A stretch of 64,000 bases of DNA from Pseudomonas viciae (lineage in GTDB: Bacteria; Pseudomonadota; Gammaproteobacteria; Pseudomonadales; Pseudomonadaceae): contig NZ_CP035088.1 of NCBI RefSeq assembly GCF_004786035.1, positions 336,001-400,000 on the forward strand. Reading direction: 5' to 3'. A program made the translations under genes and the position numbers. How positions within the stretch are numbered: position 1 is the first letter of the stretch; every line of letters starts with the position of its first letter. Positions 33,852 to 45,600 of this stretch are shown one piece after another. The notes below the pieces were generated by a model. That model made no database searches. It saw nothing but the letters and a program-made list of their open reading frames with translations, and was not told the origin of the DNA.

Positions 33852-35258
33852 TCAGCAGCTGTAGTACAGCTCATATTCCAGTGGGTGTACGAAGGTGCGA
33901 ACCTTGATTTCTTCTTCGCTTTTCAGTGCGATGTAAGCGTCGATGAAGTCATCGCTGAATACGCCGCCCTTGGTCAGGAACGCACGGCCCTTGTCCAGCT
34001 CTTCCAGGGCTTCTTTCAGGCTGCCGCAAACCTGTGGGATTTCCTTGGCCTCTTCAGGCGGCAGGTCATACAGGTTTTTGTCAGCGGCATCGCCAGGGTG
34101 GATCTTGTTCTGGATACCGTCCAGACCGGCCATCATCAGTGCAGCGAAGGCCAGGTATGGGTTGGCAGCCGGATCCGGGAAGCGAGCTTCGATACGGCGG
34201 GCTTTCGGGCTGTTCACGTAAGGAATACGGATCGAGGCGGAACGGTTACGAGCCGAGTAGGCCAGCATGACCGGTGCTTCGAAGCCTGGTACCAGACGCT
34301 TGTAGGAGTTGGTCGACGGGTTGGTGAAGCCGTTCAGGGCCTTACCGTGCTTGATGATGCCGCCGATGAAGTACAGGGCGGTGTCCGACAGACCGGCATA
34401 GCCTTCGCCTGCGAAGGTGTTCTTGCCGTCTTTGGAGATCGACATGTGCACGTGCATGCCCGAACCGTTGTCGCCGTACAGAGGCTTAGGCATGAAGGTC
34501 GCGGTGCGGCCGTATGCATCAGCAACGTTGTGTACGCAGTACTTCAGGGTCTGGACTTCGTCAGCCTTCTTGACCAGCGTGTTGAATTTCACGCCGATTT
34601 CGTTCTGGCCGGCAGTTGCCACTTCGTGGTGGTGAACTTCGACGGTCTGGCCCATCTCTTCCAGTGCGTTGCACATGGAGGTACGGATTTCGTGGTCGAA
34701 GTCGAACGGTGGAACCGGGAAGTAACCGCCTTTGATACCAGGGCGGTGGCCTTTGTTACCGCCTTCCACGTCCTGGTCGGACATCCACGAACCTTGTTCG
34801 GAGAAGATCTTGAACATGGAGCCGGAGATGTCGGACTTGAACTTGACCGAGTCGAAGATGAAGAACTCAGGCTCAGGGCCGAAGAAAGCGGTGTCGCCGA
34901 TACCGGTGGACTTCAGGTATTCCTCGGCACGGTGGGCGATGGCGCGTGGGTCGCGGTCATAGCCTTGCATGGTCGAAGGTTCGATGATGTCGCAGACCAG
35001 GATCAGGGTCGGCTCTTCGGTGAACGGGTCCAGGACGGCAGTTGCGTCGTCCGGCATCAGGATCATGTCGGAGGCTTCGATGCCTTTCCAGCCAGAGATG
35101 GAGGAGCCGTCGAACATTTTTCCGATTTCAAAGAATTCGTCGTCCAGCGCATCACGGGCCGGCATGGTCACGTGATGTTGAGTACCTTTGGTGTCAGTGA
35201 AGCGCAGATCAATCCACTTGACGTCATGATCTTTGATGAGTTGAACCGACTTCGACAT
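33852..35258 (-). CDS. glnA: Glutamine synthetase type I
   Basis: The 468-residue enzyme makes glutamine from glutamate, ammonia and ATP and is the main entry of ammonium. Motifs are [17 protein letters not shown] near the N-terminus, [10 protein letters not shown] (metal site) and [20 protein letters not shown] (ATP region). The adenylylation Tyr is in [29 protein letters not shown] is the standard start. A sigma-54 promoter and two NtrC-like sites lie upstream. Confidence 0.99.
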   Translation of the reverse strand: MSKSVQLIKDHDVKWIDLRFTDTKGTQHHVTMPARDALDDEFFEIGKMFDGSSISGWKGIEASDMILMPDDATAVLDPFTEEPTLILVCDIIEPSTMQGYDRDPRAIAHRAEEYLKSTGIGDTAFFGPEPEFFIFDSVKFKSDISGSMFKIFSEQGSWMSDQDVEGGNKGHRPGIKGGYFPVPPFDFDHEIRTSMCNALEEMGQTVEVHHHEVATAGQNEIGVKFNTLVKKADEVQTLKYCVHNVADAYGRTATFMPKPLYGDNGSGMHVHMSISKDGKNTFAGEGYAGLSDTALYFIGGIIKHGKALNGFTNPSTNSYKRLVPGFEAPVMLAYSARNRSASIRIPYVNSPKARRIEARFPDPAANPYLAFAALMMAGLDGIQNKIHPGDAADKNLYDLPPEEAKEIPQVCGSLKEALEELDKGRAFLTKGGVFSDDFIDAYIALKSEEEIKVRTFVHPLEYELYYSC

Positions 35259-35354
35259 ATGTCCTCCGGGTGGCTTCGGGCGGGTAGTGGAGTGCCCTTA
35301 GATATGGGTGATGCCGGCGCGAATACTCTGCCAAGGCAACCTGCCTCACAAGGG

Positions 35355-35370
35355 AGCAAATTGCATGCCA
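35355..35370 (-). promoter_or_regulatory. Sigma-54 promoter of glnA
   Basis: The reverse strand reads TGGCATGCAATTTGCT, that is TGGCAT-N5-TTGCT, a near-perfect -24/-12 element. The predicted start at about 35344 is 86 bases before the glnA ATG. Confidence 0.8.
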
Positions 35371-35442
35371 GTGCCCCAGCATGGGTTTTTTGCACCAAAT
35401 CCACGCTTTTGAAGGCGTAAATCGCAGATTGTCAGACAATAA

Positions 35443-35490
35443 CGCACTGCAATGTGGCGCTGCCAATCGATAATGACCTGTTTTGGTGCG
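35443..35490. promoter_or_regulatory. Two candidate NtrC sites of the glnA enhancer
   Basis: A 17-base frame at 35443-35459 (CGCACTGCAATGTGGCG) and another at 35474-35490 (TGACCTGTTTTGGTGCG) each keep one good half of the NtrC dyad. Their centres are 31 bases apart, at about -107 and -138 from the predicted start. E. coli glnA has sites at about -108 and -140. A further half-site, TGCACCA, is at 35390. Confidence 0.45.
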
Positions 35491-35516
35491 AACAAAACCA
35501 TCTGCACATTAACTGG

Positions 35517-35544
35517 TTAAACCTTGAGCAATTTCCGCTATAAT
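35517..35544 (+). promoter_or_regulatory. Candidate sigma-70 promoter of thiI
   Basis: TTAAAC (35517-35522) and TATAAT (35539-35544) are 16 bases apart. The thiI ATG at 35587 follows 43 bases later. Confidence 0.5.
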
Positions 35545-35586
35545 CCGCGCCCCCCTTTTTCGGCTGGCCGTTCGCGCGCTGTTTTC

Positions 35587-37041
35587 ATGAAACTAATCGT
35601 AAAAGTCTTCCCCGAGATCACCATCAAGAGCCGCCCGGTACGGATGCGTTTCATCCGCCAGTTGGCCAAGAACATCCGCACCGTGCTCCGAGACCTGGAC
35701 CCGGCCGTGGTGGTGAACGGCGTGTGGGACAACCTCGAGCTGGAAACCCGCGTCAGCGAACCCAGGATCCTCAAGGAAATGACCGAGCGCCTGAGCTGCA
35801 TGCCGGGCATCGCGCATTTCCTGCAGGTCGATGAATATCCACTGGGGGATTTCGACGACATCCTCGCCAAGTGCATGCTCCATTATGGTGATGCCCTGGC
35901 CGGCAAGATCTTTTCGGTACGTTGCAAGCGTGCCGGCAAACACCCGTTCAGCTCGATGGACGTGGAGAAATACGTCGGCAGCCAGCTACGTCGTCAGTGC
36001 GGCGCCGCCGGTATTTCGTTGAAAGACCCGCAAATAGAAGTACGCATCGAGATTCGCGACCAGCGGCTGTTCGTGATCCACAGCCAGCACAACAGCATTG
36101 GCGGTTACCCGCTGGGTTCGCTGGAGCAGACCCTGGTGCTGATGTCCGGCGGCTTCGACTCCACGGTCGCCGCCTACCAGATCATGCGTCGCGGGTTGAT
36201 GAGCCATTTCTGCTTCTTCAACCTCGGCGGGCGCGCCCATGAACTGGGCGTAATGGAAGTGGCGCACTTCATCTGGAAGAAGTACGGCAGCTCCCAACGC
36301 GTGTTATTTGTGAGTGTGCCGTTCGAAGAAGTCCTGGGCGAGATTCTCGGCAAAGTCGATAACAGTCATATGGGCGTCATTTTGAAGCGTATGATGTTGC
36401 GCGCCGCTTCACGAATTGCCGACCGCCTGCAGATCGATGCGCTGGTGACCGGTGAAGCGATCTCCCAGGTATCCAGCCAGACGCTGCCGAACCTGTCGGT
36501 GATTGACTGCGTGACCGAGAAGCTGGTCTTGCGTCCGCTGATCGCCAGCCACAAGCAGGACATCATCGACACGGCCATCGAGATCGGCACCGCCGATTTT
36601 GCCCGGCACATGCCGGAGTACTGCGGGGTCATCTCGGTCAATCCGAAGACGGCGGCCAAGCGCGGGCGGGTGGAGCATGAAGAGAAAGAATTCGACATGG
36701 CGGTGCTCGAGCGTGCGCTCGAAAACGCCAGGCTGGTGCCAATCGATCGCGTAATCGATGAGTTGGGCCAGGACATCCAAATTGAAGAAGTCGGCGAAGC
36801 GCTGGCCGGTCAGATCATCATCGACATCCGTCACCCGGACGACGCTGAAGACGACCCGCTGAATATCGCCGGCATCGAGGTACAAACGATGCCGTTCTAT
36901 GCAGTGAACGCGCGTTTCAAGGAACTGGACCCTACTCGCCAGTACCTGCTGTATTGCGACAAAGGCGTGATGAGTCGCCTGCATGCCCACCATTTGCTCA
37001 GTGAGGGGCATGCCAATGTGCGCGTTTATCGACCGAGCTAA
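35587..37041 (+). CDS. thiI: tRNA 4-thiouridine synthase / thiazole sulfur carrier ThiI
   Basis: The 484-residue enzyme thiolates U8 of tRNAs and serves in thiamine thiazole synthesis. It has an N-terminal ferredoxin-like and THUMP region (residues about 1-165), and the PP-loop motif [16 protein letters not shown]. The disulfide-partner Cys is in [19 protein letters not shown]. The C-terminal rhodanese domain carries its catalytic Cys in [11 protein letters not shown]. The start [20 protein letters not shown] at 35587 matches family starts; the upstream in-frame extension covers the promoter. Confidence 0.97.
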   Translation: MKLIVKVFPEITIKSRPVRMRFIRQLAKNIRTVLRDLDPAVVVNGVWDNLELETRVSEPRILKEMTERLSCMPGIAHFLQVDEYPLGDFDDILAKCMLHYGDALAGKIFSVRCKRAGKHPFSSMDVEKYVGSQLRRQCGAAGISLKDPQIEVRIEIRDQRLFVIHSQHNSIGGYPLGSLEQTLVLMSGGFDSTVAAYQIMRRGLMSHFCFFNLGGRAHELGVMEVAHFIWKKYGSSQRVLFVSVPFEEVLGEILGKVDNSHMGVILKRMMLRAASRIADRLQIDALVTGEAISQVSSQTLPNLSVIDCVTEKLVLRPLIASHKQDIIDTAIEIGTADFARHMPEYCGVISVNPKTAAKRGRVEHEEKEFDMAVLERALENARLVPIDRVIDELGQDIQIEEVGEALAGQIIIDIRHPDDAEDDPLNIAGIEVQTMPFYAVNARFKELDPTRQYLLYCDKGVMSRLHAHHLLSEGHANVRVYRPS

Positions 37042-37180
37042 GTGCCCGGGGCTGTTTGCCTGTGGCTTGCGTCACCGGCCCCCCGACGCCGCCGACAAGC
37101 TGTAACGGCAAAGCCTGACTCTACTGTTAATCGCTGCCACGACCTGTCAGCACACCGAATCCTCTGATCGAGATACACAA

Positions 37181-39001
37181 GTGATCGAAAATCTACGCAA
37201 CATCGCCATCATTGCTCACGTTGACCATGGTAAAACCACCCTGGTAGACAAACTCTTGCGTCAATCCGGCACCCTGGAGCGCAACGAGCTCAACGACGAG
37301 CGCGTGATGGACTCCAACGACCAGGAAAAAGAGCGCGGTATTACCATCCTGGCGAAAAACACCGCCATCAACTGGAACGGCTACCACATCAACATCGTGG
37401 ACACCCCGGGCCACGCCGACTTCGGTGGTGAAGTAGAGCGCGTAATGTCGATGGTCGACTCCGTGCTGCTGCTGGTCGACGCCCAGGACGGCCCTATGCC
37501 GCAAACCCGCTTCGTGACCAAGAAGGCTTTCGAAGCCGGCCTGCGTCCGATCGTGGTCATCAACAAGGTTGACCGTCCAGGCGCGCGTCCGGACTGGGTT
37601 CTGGACCAGATCTTCGACCTGTTCGACAACCTGGGTGCTACCGAAGAACAGCTGGACTTCAAAGTCGTCTACGCCTCGGCCCTGAACGGTATTGCCGGTC
37701 TGGACCACACCGCCATGGCTGAAGACATGACCCCGCTGTACCAGTCGATCGTCGACGACGTACCGGCGCCGAAAGTCGACCGTGACGGTCCGTTCCAGAT
37801 GCAAATCTCGGCACTGGACTACAACAGCTTCCTGGGTGTGATCGGTGTTGGCCGTATCGCTCGTGGTCGCATCAAGCCGAACACGCCGGTCGTGGCTATC
37901 GATGCCGACGGCAAGAAGCGTAACGGTCGTATCCTCAAGCTGATGGGTCACCACGGTCTGCACCGTATCGACGTTGAAGAAGCAGCAGCCGGCGACATCG
38001 TCTGCATCAGCGGCTTCGAGCAACTGTTCATCTCCGACACCCTGTGCGATCCGATGAACGTCGAAGCGATGAAGCCGTTGACCGTCGACGAGCCAACCGT
38101 TTCCATGACCTTCCAGGTCAACGACTCGCCATTCTGCGGTAAAGAAGGCAAGTTCGTGACCAGCCGCAACATCAAGGAACGCCTGGACAAAGAGCTGCTC
38201 TACAACGTTGCCCTGCGCGTTGAAGAAGGCGACTCGGCCGACAAGTTCAAGGTTTCCGGCCGTGGTGAGCTGCACCTCTCGGTACTGATCGAAACCATGC
38301 GTCGCGAAGGCTTCGAAATGGGCGTTGGTCGTCCTGAAGTGATCATCCGTATGGTTGATGGCGTCAAGCACGAACCGTACGAAAACGTGACCATCGACCT
38401 GCCGGAAGAATCCCAGGGCGCGATCATGGAGCAAATGGGCCTGCGCAAGGGCGACCTGACCAACATGGTTCCGGATGGCAAGGGCCGTGTGCGCCTTGAG
38501 TACAACATCCCGGCCCGTGGCCTGATCGGTTTCCGTAACGAGTTCCTGACCCTGACCTCCGGTGGCGGCATCCTGACTTCGATCTTCGATCGTTACGACG
38601 TGATGAAGTCCGGCGACATGTCCGGCCGTCAGAACGGTGTTCTGGTATCGGTTGCGACCGGCAAGGCACTGACCTACTCGCTGGAAACCCTGCAAGCCCG
38701 TGGCAAGCTGTTCGTTGAACACGGCCAGGACATCTACGAAGGTCAAATCGTCGGCCTGAACAGCCGCGACAACGACCTGGGCGTGAACCCGACCAAAGGC
38801 AAGAAGCTCGACAACATGCGTGCTTCGGGCAAAGACGAAACCATCGCCCTGGTTCCGCCGGTCAAGTTCACCCTGGAGCAAGCTCTGGAGTTCGTACAAG
38901 AAGACGAACTGTGTGAAGTGACGCCGAAGTCGATTCGCCTGCGTAAGAAAATCCTTGGCGAAAGCGAGCGTACCCGCGCTGCCAAGAAAAGCGGTAACTG
39001 A
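37181..39001 (+). CDS. typA: Ribosome-associated GTPase TypA/BipA
   Basis: The 606-residue translational GTPase has G1 [15 protein letters not shown], the switch I motif [11 protein letters not shown]3 [16 protein letters not shown] and G4 [13 protein letters not shown]-like beta-barrel and alpha/beta domains and the TypA-specific C-terminal domain ([20 protein letters not shown]) follow. It takes part in ribosome assembly and stress adaptation. The start codon is GTG at 37181. A clear terminator follows the stop. Confidence 0.98.
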   Translation: MIENLRNIAIIAHVDHGKTTLVDKLLRQSGTLERNELNDERVMDSNDQEKERGITILAKNTAINWNGYHINIVDTPGHADFGGEVERVMSMVDSVLLLVDAQDGPMPQTRFVTKKAFEAGLRPIVVINKVDRPGARPDWVLDQIFDLFDNLGATEEQLDFKVVYASALNGIAGLDHTAMAEDMTPLYQSIVDDVPAPKVDRDGPFQMQISALDYNSFLGVIGVGRIARGRIKPNTPVVAIDADGKKRNGRILKLMGHHGLHRIDVEEAAAGDIVCISGFEQLFISDTLCDPMNVEAMKPLTVDEPTVSMTFQVNDSPFCGKEGKFVTSRNIKERLDKELLYNVALRVEEGDSADKFKVSGRGELHLSVLIETMRREGFEMGVGRPEVIIRMVDGVKHEPYENVTIDLPEESQGAIMEQMGLRKGDLTNMVPDGKGRVRLEYNIPARGLIGFRNEFLTLTSGGGILTSIFDRYDVMKSGDMSGRQNGVLVSVATGKALTYSLETLQARGKLFVEHGQDIYEGQIVGLNSRDNDLGVNPTKGKKLDNMRASGKDETIALVPPVKFTLEQALEFVQEDELCEVTPKSIRLRKKILGESERTRAAKKSGN

Positions 39002-39023
39002 GTTTCGACTTAGTTAGTGGCTG

Positions 39024-39063
39024 AAAAAAACGCCCCTGATTGTGAGATCAGGGGCGTTTTTTT
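39024..39063 (+). terminator. Rho-independent terminator of typA
   Basis: ACGCCCCTGAT and ATCAGGGGCGT form an 11-bp stem with a short loop, followed by seven T residues. An A run on the left side makes it possibly bidirectional. Confidence 0.9.
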
Positions 39064-39096
39064 ATGCCTTGAAATTGTGGTGTCTGTCAGGGCCCT

Positions 39097-39190
39097 ATCG
39101 CGAGCAAGCTCGCTCCCACAATGGATTTATGCCGGACACAAAATCTGTATCCGCTGAAAATCAACTGTGGGAGCGAGCTTGCTCGCGATA
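39097..39190. repeat. REPIN in outward orientation (GCGAGC class)
   Basis: TCGCGAGCAAGCTCGCTCCC at the left and its inverted partner at 39167-39188 lie between the typA terminator and the Cys-cluster gene. Confidence 0.88.
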
Positions 39191-39224
39191 ACGATGGTTC
39201 AGGCGCAGTTGAACCATCAGTCGA

Positions 39225-39662
39225 TCAGAATTTGTCCAGCGTCCGCGGATTGCGCTCGCGCTCCACTTCCTTGGGCTTGTACGCGCAATACCCCGGCCGC
39301 GGTCCAACCCTCGGATGGTTGCGGCAGGTATCCGGGCGTTTCTCGTAAATGGTGCACAGCCGGCTCTTGCGGTCCAGATAAAGGCAATCGTTGTTGCTCA
39401 TGCGCTGGAGCGTGAAGATCTCGGACTTCTGGTTGTAGCGTTCGACGATCCCTTCCTTTTGCAGGCGCTTGGCGATGTTCTTCGGCGGGTCGCCCAGTTC
39501 GAACTCATCGACAATGCCGATGCGGATCAGGTCCTTGATCTTGACCTCCACCGGCAGCGTGCAGCAGCTCGACACGCAGGAACCGCACATCGGGGCGGAG
39601 TACTTGGCCCAGGTATCGAGTCGGTCGAGTTCCGCGGCGGCGATCAGGTTGGGCTTCATCAT
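39225..39662 (-). CDS. YkgJ family Cys-cluster protein
   Basis: The 145-residue protein has CGSCVSSCC (near residues 27-35), then CLYLDRKSRLCTIYEKRPDTC, then a last Cys in RPGYCAYKP. This is the C-x2-C...C-x7-C-x9-C pattern of the YkgJ/UPF0153 family, thought to bind zinc or an iron-sulfur cluster. Some relatives act in flagellar methylation; no such link is visible here. Two ATG codons lie in a row at 39662 and 39659, with a TTG just before; the ribosome-binding site is weak. It is a single gene between typA and glgP. Confidence 0.85.
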   Translation of the reverse strand: MMKPNLIAAAELDRLDTWAKYSAPMCGSCVSSCCTLPVEVKIKDLIRIGIVDEFELGDPPKNIAKRLQKEGIVERYNQKSEIFTLQRMSNNDCLYLDRKSRLCTIYEKRPDTCRNHPRVGPRPGYCAYKPKEVERERNPRTLDKF

Positions 39663-39915
39663 CAAGGTTTACCAGCGTGCATCAGGGCGCGCGATCATAC
39701 CGGGACTGGTGAAATTTTGAACGACCATCTGCCGGTTTTTTTTCATCCCCGCCAAAACGCTCCAGGACCGGCACGCCCCCTGCATTCATTCGCCCATAGG
39801 GCCGTTCCATGGCGATGATTCTCCGGCGTGGTGGAAAAACCACCGAACCTGCGCCTGTACCGCCTGTCAGACCGACTAGGCTCAGACAATTCCATGCTCG
39901 TTCGAGGTCTCATCA

Positions 39916-42366
39916 ATGACTCAAGAACCACTTGTTCGCGAAGCCGAAGTCGCTGCTTTTCGCGATGCTGTGTTGACCAAACTCACTTATGCCGTTGGCA
40001 AGGACCCGGATCATGCGTTTGATCACGACTGGTTCGAAGCCATTGCCCTGGCCGCCCGCGACCACATGGTCGAACACTGGATGGACCACACGCGGCAGAT
40101 CTACCGCAAGGGCCAGAAGCGCGTCTATTACCTCTCCCTGGAATTCCTCATTGGGCGCTTGCTCTATGACAGCCTGAGCAATCTCGGCCTGTTGGACACC
40201 GCCCGTGAAGCGTTGACCGAACTGGGCGTGGACCTGGAACGCATTCGCCTGCTCGAACCGGATGCGGCGTTGGGCAATGGCGGCCTCGGCCGGTTGGCGG
40301 CGTGTTTCATGGAAAGCATGTCGACCCTGGGCATCGCTGGCCACGGCTACGGCATTCGTTATGAGCATGGTCTGTTTCGTCAGGCCATCGTTGACGGCTG
40401 GCAGCAGGAGCAGACCGAGCACTGGCTGGATTTCGGCAACCCGTGGGAGTTTGAACGACCGGAGGTGGTCTACCCGATCGGCTTTGGCGGCGGCGTCGAA
40501 ACGGTGACTGATGAGGCTGGCAAGACTCGACAAGTCTGGACGCCGGGCGAAACCGTGCGTGCCATCGCCTATGACACCCCGGTGGTGGGGTGGCGTGGTG
40601 CCAGCGTCAACACCCTGCGTCTATGGCGCGCCCGGGCTGTGGAAGACCTGCACCTGGAACGCTTCAATGCCGGCGACCATTTGGGGGCGGTGGCAGAAGT
40701 GGCCCGTGCCGAAAGTATTTCCCGCGTACTCTACCCGGCCGACAGCACCGAAGCTGGCCAGGAACTGCGCCTGCGCCAGGAGTATTTCTTCGTCGCCGCC
40801 TCGTTGCAGGACTTGCTGCGCCGTCATCGCAACATGCACACCTCAGTGCTGACCCTGGGCGACCACGCGGCGATCCAGCTCAACGACACTCACCCGTCAA
40901 TCGCCGTGGCCGAGCTGATGCGGCAGTTGGTGGACGTCTATGACGTGGCATGGGACGCGGCCTGGCAGATCACCCAGGACACGCTGTCCTACACCAACCA
41001 CACGCTGCTGCCCGAAGCCCTGGAAACCTGGCCAGTCGGGTTGATGGAGCGCATGTTGCCCCGGCACATGCAGATCATTTACCTGATCAACGCCCAGCAC
41101 ATCGATTCGTTGCGGGCCAAGGGCGTGCATGATTTCGACGTGCTGCGCTCGGTTTCGCTGATCGAAGAGGACAACGGTCGTCGGGTGCGCATGGGCAATC
41201 TGGCGTTCCTCGGCTCCCACAGCGTCAACGGTGTATCCGCGCTACACACGCAGCTGATGCGCAGCACGGTGTTCTCCGAGATGCACAAGCTCTATCCGGA
41301 TCGGATCAACAACAAGACCAATGGCATCACCTTCCGCCGCTGGTTGTTCCAGGCCAACGCCGAACTGACCTCGATGATGGTCGACGCCCTCGGCCCGAGC
41401 GTGCTCGATAACCCCGAAGAGCGCCTGATCGAACTGGAGCCGTTCGCCGATAAGCCGGCGTTTCGCAAACAGTTCGCCGAGCAGCGGCTGCACAGCAAGA
41501 AGGCCCTGGCGTATCTGATCCACGAGCGGCTCGGTATCGCCGTGAACCCGGCGGCGATGTTCGATGTGCAGGTCAAGCGGATCCACGAATACAAGCGCCA
41601 GTTGCTCAACCTGATGCACACCGTGGCGCTGTACCAGGCGATTCGCGCCGAGCCGGAAGTGGACTGGGTGCCACGGGTGAAGATCTTCGCCGGCAAGGCC
41701 GCTGCCAGTTACCACCAGGCCAAGCTGATCATCAAGTTGACCAACGACATCGCCCGGGTAGTGAACAACGACCCGACCGTACGTGGCCTGCTCAAAGTGG
41801 TGTTTCTGCCCAACTACAACGTCAGCCTGGCCGAGAGCATTATCCCGGCGGCGGACTTGTCGGAGCAGATCTCCACGGCCGGTTTCGAAGCGTCGGGCAC
41901 CAGCAACATGAAGTTCGGCCTCAACGGTGCGCTGACCATCGGCACCATGGACGGCGCCAACGTAGAGATGCATGAGCGCGTGGGCGGTGAGCATATGTTC
42001 ATCTTCGGCCTGACCGCCGAGCAGGTGGAAGCCCGCAAGCAGAACGGTGAGTTCAGCGCCGCGCCGGACATCGCCGCGTCCCATCGCCTCAATGATGTGT
42101 TGCAGGCGATTCGTGGCGGGGTGTTCTCGCCGGATGATCCGATGCGCTATACCGGGTTGGTGGATTCGTTGGTGGACTACGACCGCTTCCTGGTCTGCGC
42201 CGACTTCGACTCGTACTGGAACGCCCAGGCCAAGGTCGAAGAGCGTTGGCACGACTCCAAGCAGTGGTGGCGTTCGGCGGTACTGAACACCGCGCGCATG
42301 GGCTGGTTCTCCTCGGATCGGACTATCCGCGAGTACGCCACCGACATCTGGAAGGCCCTGGAGTAG
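39916..42366 (+). CDS. glgP: Glycogen/alpha-glucan phosphorylase
   Basis: The 816-residue PLP enzyme releases glucose-1-phosphate from alpha-1,4-glucans. LEPDAALGNGGLGRLAACFM and the PLP-lysine region EASGTSNMKFGLNGALTIGT are diagnostic. Other conserved blocks are RIHEYKRQLLNLMHTVALYQ and FAGKAAASYHQAKLIIKL. Length is typical. No other glycogen gene is in this window. A hairpin resembling a terminator follows the stop. Confidence 0.97.
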   Translation: MTQEPLVREAEVAAFRDAVLTKLTYAVGKDPDHAFDHDWFEAIALAARDHMVEHWMDHTRQIYRKGQKRVYYLSLEFLIGRLLYDSLSNLGLLDTAREALTELGVDLERIRLLEPDAALGNGGLGRLAACFMESMSTLGIAGHGYGIRYEHGLFRQAIVDGWQQEQTEHWLDFGNPWEFERPEVVYPIGFGGGVETVTDEAGKTRQVWTPGETVRAIAYDTPVVGWRGASVNTLRLWRARAVEDLHLERFNAGDHLGAVAEVARAESISRVLYPADSTEAGQELRLRQEYFFVAASLQDLLRRHRNMHTSVLTLGDHAAIQLNDTHPSIAVAELMRQLVDVYDVAWDAAWQITQDTLSYTNHTLLPEALETWPVGLMERMLPRHMQIIYLINAQHIDSLRAKGVHDFDVLRSVSLIEEDNGRRVRMGNLAFLGSHSVNGVSALHTQLMRSTVFSEMHKLYPDRINNKTNGITFRRWLFQANAELTSMMVDALGPSVLDNPEERLIELEPFADKPAFRKQFAEQRLHSKKALAYLIHERLGIAVNPAAMFDVQVKRIHEYKRQLLNLMHTVALYQAIRAEPEVDWVPRVKIFAGKAAASYHQAKLIIKLTNDIARVVNNDPTVRGLLKVVFLPNYNVSLAESIIPAADLSEQISTAGFEASGTSNMKFGLNGALTIGTMDGANVEMHERVGGEHMFIFGLTAEQVEARKQNGEFSAAPDIAASHRLNDVLQAIRGGVFSPDDPMRYTGLVDSLVDYDRFLVCADFDSYWNAQAKVEERWHDSKQWWRSAVLNTARMGWFSSDRTIREYATDIWKALE

Positions 42367-42388
42367 CATTTGCTGTAAGAAATGTGAG

Positions 42389-42414
42389 CGAAGCCCAACG
42401 GCGGTTGGGCTTCG
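42389..42414 (+). terminator. Terminator-like hairpin after glgP
   Basis: CGAAGCCCAAC-GGCG-GTTGGGCTTCG is an 11-bp perfect stem 22 bases after the stop. It lacks a following T-tract, so termination is not certain. Confidence 0.5.
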
Positions 42415-42483
42415 TCGATATACTAAGTGCCAGTTTCGCCGGGTTGTGCGGCGGACTCAGTATTTGGAAGCGCACCAATCCAA

Positions 42484-42572
42484 TGTGGGAGCGGGCTTGC
42501 TCGCGAATGCGGTGTAACAGTCAACGTTGCTGTGACTGACACTCCGCATTCGCGAGCAAGCCCGCTCCCACA
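42484..42572. repeat. REPIN (GCGGGC class)
   Basis: Inverted copies of GTGGGAGCGGGCTTGCTCGC flank a spacer with the AGTCA...TGACT sub-arms. It lies between glgP and the DUF2339 gene. Confidence 0.9.
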
Positions 42573-42655
42573 AGGTTTGTGCTGTTCCACTAGACTGATC
42601 CAGGCACCGCATCACCCCGGTTATGCCCGCAACGGGCGGCTTAGGGATATCGACT

Positions 42656-45600
42656 ATGCAATGGATTTTGACGCTGTTGGGCCTGGCACTCGGCTGGGTG
42701 GTGGATGAGTCGTTCGCCGATGCGCTGATAGGTGCGCTGGTGGGACTTGGCATCGCCCAAGCATTCCGGCTGAGCCGCCTGGCTGTCCAGGCCGCCAAGC
42801 AACAGGGCCTTCTGCAGGAGGCGCAGCGTAGCTTGATCGAGCTGCAAGCGCGTCTGACGGTGCTTGAGCGCGGCACCACTGCTGCACCGGGTGATCCGGC
42901 GCCAGCGCCTGAAGTCGTCGTCGCCCAGTCACCGAAAGCCGAACCTCGCGTCGAGCCGGAGTTGAGCTGGGAACTGCCGCCTGACCTCGAGCCCGTCTCG
43001 GCAATGGCTACGCAAGCCAGTCAGCCCCTGCCCGACGACATCTGGAAACCTCAGTCTGTCGCCTCCAAGCCCGCCGCCCGCAAACCGGCTCGCCCGGAAC
43101 CGGTGGTTTTTGAGCCCGTAGCTCCTCGTGGCCCGAATCTATTCGACCGCGCCTGGATGGGCGCGCGCAATTGGCTGTTTGGCGGCAACACCGTGCTGCG
43201 GGTCGGCGTGGTGCTGTTGTTCCTCGGCCTGGCGTTCCTGCTGCGCTATGCCACTGAAGGCATGGTGGTCCCGATCGAACTGCGTTACGCCGGCGTCGCG
43301 GCCAGTGCCTTGGGCCTGCTGGGCCTGGGTTGGTGGCTGCGCCAACGCAACAACAATTATGCGCTGATGCTTCAGGGCACCGGGATCGCGGTGCTGTACT
43401 TGACCGTGTTCGCTGCCATGCGCCTGCACCCATTGCTCGACTCCAAGGCCGCCCTGGGCTTGCTGGTGGCCGTCACGGTGTTCTCGGCGATCCTGGCGGT
43501 GACCCAGAACGCCTTGGGCCTGGCCGCCGCCGCAGCGTTGGGCGGGTTTGCCGCACCGATCCTGACTTCCACCGGCAGCGGCAACCACGTCGCCCTGTTC
43601 AGTTACTTCATCCTGCTCAACGCCGGCATCCTCGCGATTGCCTGGTTCAAGGCCTGGCGCCTGCTCAATCTGATCGGCTTCGTCGGCACCTTCGGCATCG
43701 GTTTGGCCTGGGGCCTGCGCTCTTACGCGCCGGAGCTGCTCTGGAGCACCGAGCCGTTCCTGATCCTGTTCTTCCTCATTTACCTGGCGATCGGCTTGCT
43801 GTTCACCCGTCGCAAACTGTTGGAAATGAGCGACGCCCCCGAGGACGGCAGCCGCGATGCGTTGTTGCGCTGGTCGACGCGCAAGGGCGATTACGTGGAC
43901 GGCACGATGCTGTTCGCGCCGCCGCTGGTGGGTTTCGGTTTGCAGTTCGCCTTGGTGCAGCACCTGGAGTTCGCCGCTGCGTTCAGTGCCCTGGCCCTGG
44001 GCATGATCTACATGGGCCTGGCCCGCGTGCTGATGGGCGGCCGGGCCTTGCTGCTGGCTGAAACCTGCCTGGCCCTGGGGGTGATTTTTGCCAGCCTGGC
44101 GATTCCCTTGGGGCTCGACGCCCGTTGGACCTCGGCAGCCTGGGCCGTGGAGGGCGCGGGGATCTTCTGGTTGGGCCTGCGTCAGCAACGACCCTTCGCC
44201 CGGGCCTTTGCCTTGCTGCTGCAACTGGGCTCGGCACTGGCATTCATCAGCGAACTGCGGACCGGCGAGAGCAGCCTGCTCGATGGCCCACCGTTGGGCG
44301 CGTTGATGCTCGGCGGCGCCTTGCTCTTCACCTTCTACCAGTTGCGCAAGGCTGCGCCAGAGCTCACCTCGAATTGGGAGCGCCAGGGTTTGCCGGTGCT
44401 GGCTGTCCTGGGACTCAGCTTCCTGTATCTGCTGGCGCCGCTGTTTTTCTTCACCCACGGCACCGCTATCGCCTGGGCCCTGGCCGGTTTGGCGACACTG
44501 TTTGTTGGCCTGCGCCTGCAATCGCGCAGCTTCCTGTTCACCGCGTTTGCGGTGCAGTTGCTCGGCGGCGCGCTGTTCCTGTTGCGCCTGCAAGGCGCCG
44601 AGGGTGACTCGGCGGCGGTGTTCAGTGCCGGCTGGAGCGGTTTGCTCAGTGCTTCCCTGATCGGTCTGGCATTGATTGGCGGTATGTTGCTGGCGGCACG
44701 CGATGACATGGTGCGCAACGACGTCCGATTGCTGCGCGGGTTGTCAGTGGTGTTGCTGGCCGGGTTGGTGCTGATCAACCTCGCTGTGCTGTTCGTCCTG
44801 CCTTGGCAAACAGCGAGCGGTGTGTGGGCGGCCAGCGGTCTGCTGATCATCTGGTTGAGCCTGTACCTGAAGCAGCGCGTGAGCTTTGTCTTCGGCCTGC
44901 TGTTGCAACTGTTGGGCGGTGCGGCGTTCCTCACGGCGGGGCCGGCGCTGCTGGGGCCGCTCAATGCCGAGGATCTGCGGCCCCTGGCCCACAGCGGGTT
45001 CTGGACGCCGCTGGTGCTGGGGCTGGCGGCGTTGGTGGGCGCATGGCGATTGCAGCGCGGCCATTCGGCGGCGGTATTTGAAGCCATGAGCTTGCAGCGC
45101 CTGTCCGAGATGTTGTTGATCTGGGGAGCCGGTTGGTGGGCGTTGGCGTGGGTCAGCGAAGTGCTGCGCTTTGCCCCGGTGAACCTGCAGGGCAGCTTGC
45201 TGCTGCTCGTCGCGGCGATCAGTGTGGCGCTGTGGACTGTCTTGGCACTGCGTTTGAACTGGCCGGCGCTGGGGCTGCTGTGCACCTTGTTGATTCCGGC
45301 GGCGGGTTGCGTGCTGGTGGCGACGGGGCACAGCTACTATCACCCGGCCGCGGATTTCGGCTGGCTGGCCTGGCTGGCGGTATTTGGCGTGCACTTCCTC
45401 TCCCTCAAGCGCCTGGCACCGATGCTGCCGGCCCAGGCGCGCAGTACCGCCCATGTGCTCGGTTGCTGGTTGCTGATGGCGGTGTTGATGCTGGAGTTGC
45501 GTTACGGCCTGCTGTTGTTGTCCGAGCAGTACAACGCCTGGCGCTGGTTGGGCTGGGCGATTCTGCCGAGCCTGTACCTGGTGTTGATGGCCGCGCCGCG

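Noticed and set aside
33834..35420. Long forward-strand open frame opposite glnA
   Set aside because: It is a shadow of glnA codons and runs through the glnA terminator and promoter.
37193..38899. Long reverse-strand open frame opposite typA
   Set aside because: TypA on the forward strand is certain; the antisense product is low-complexity and has no start signal.
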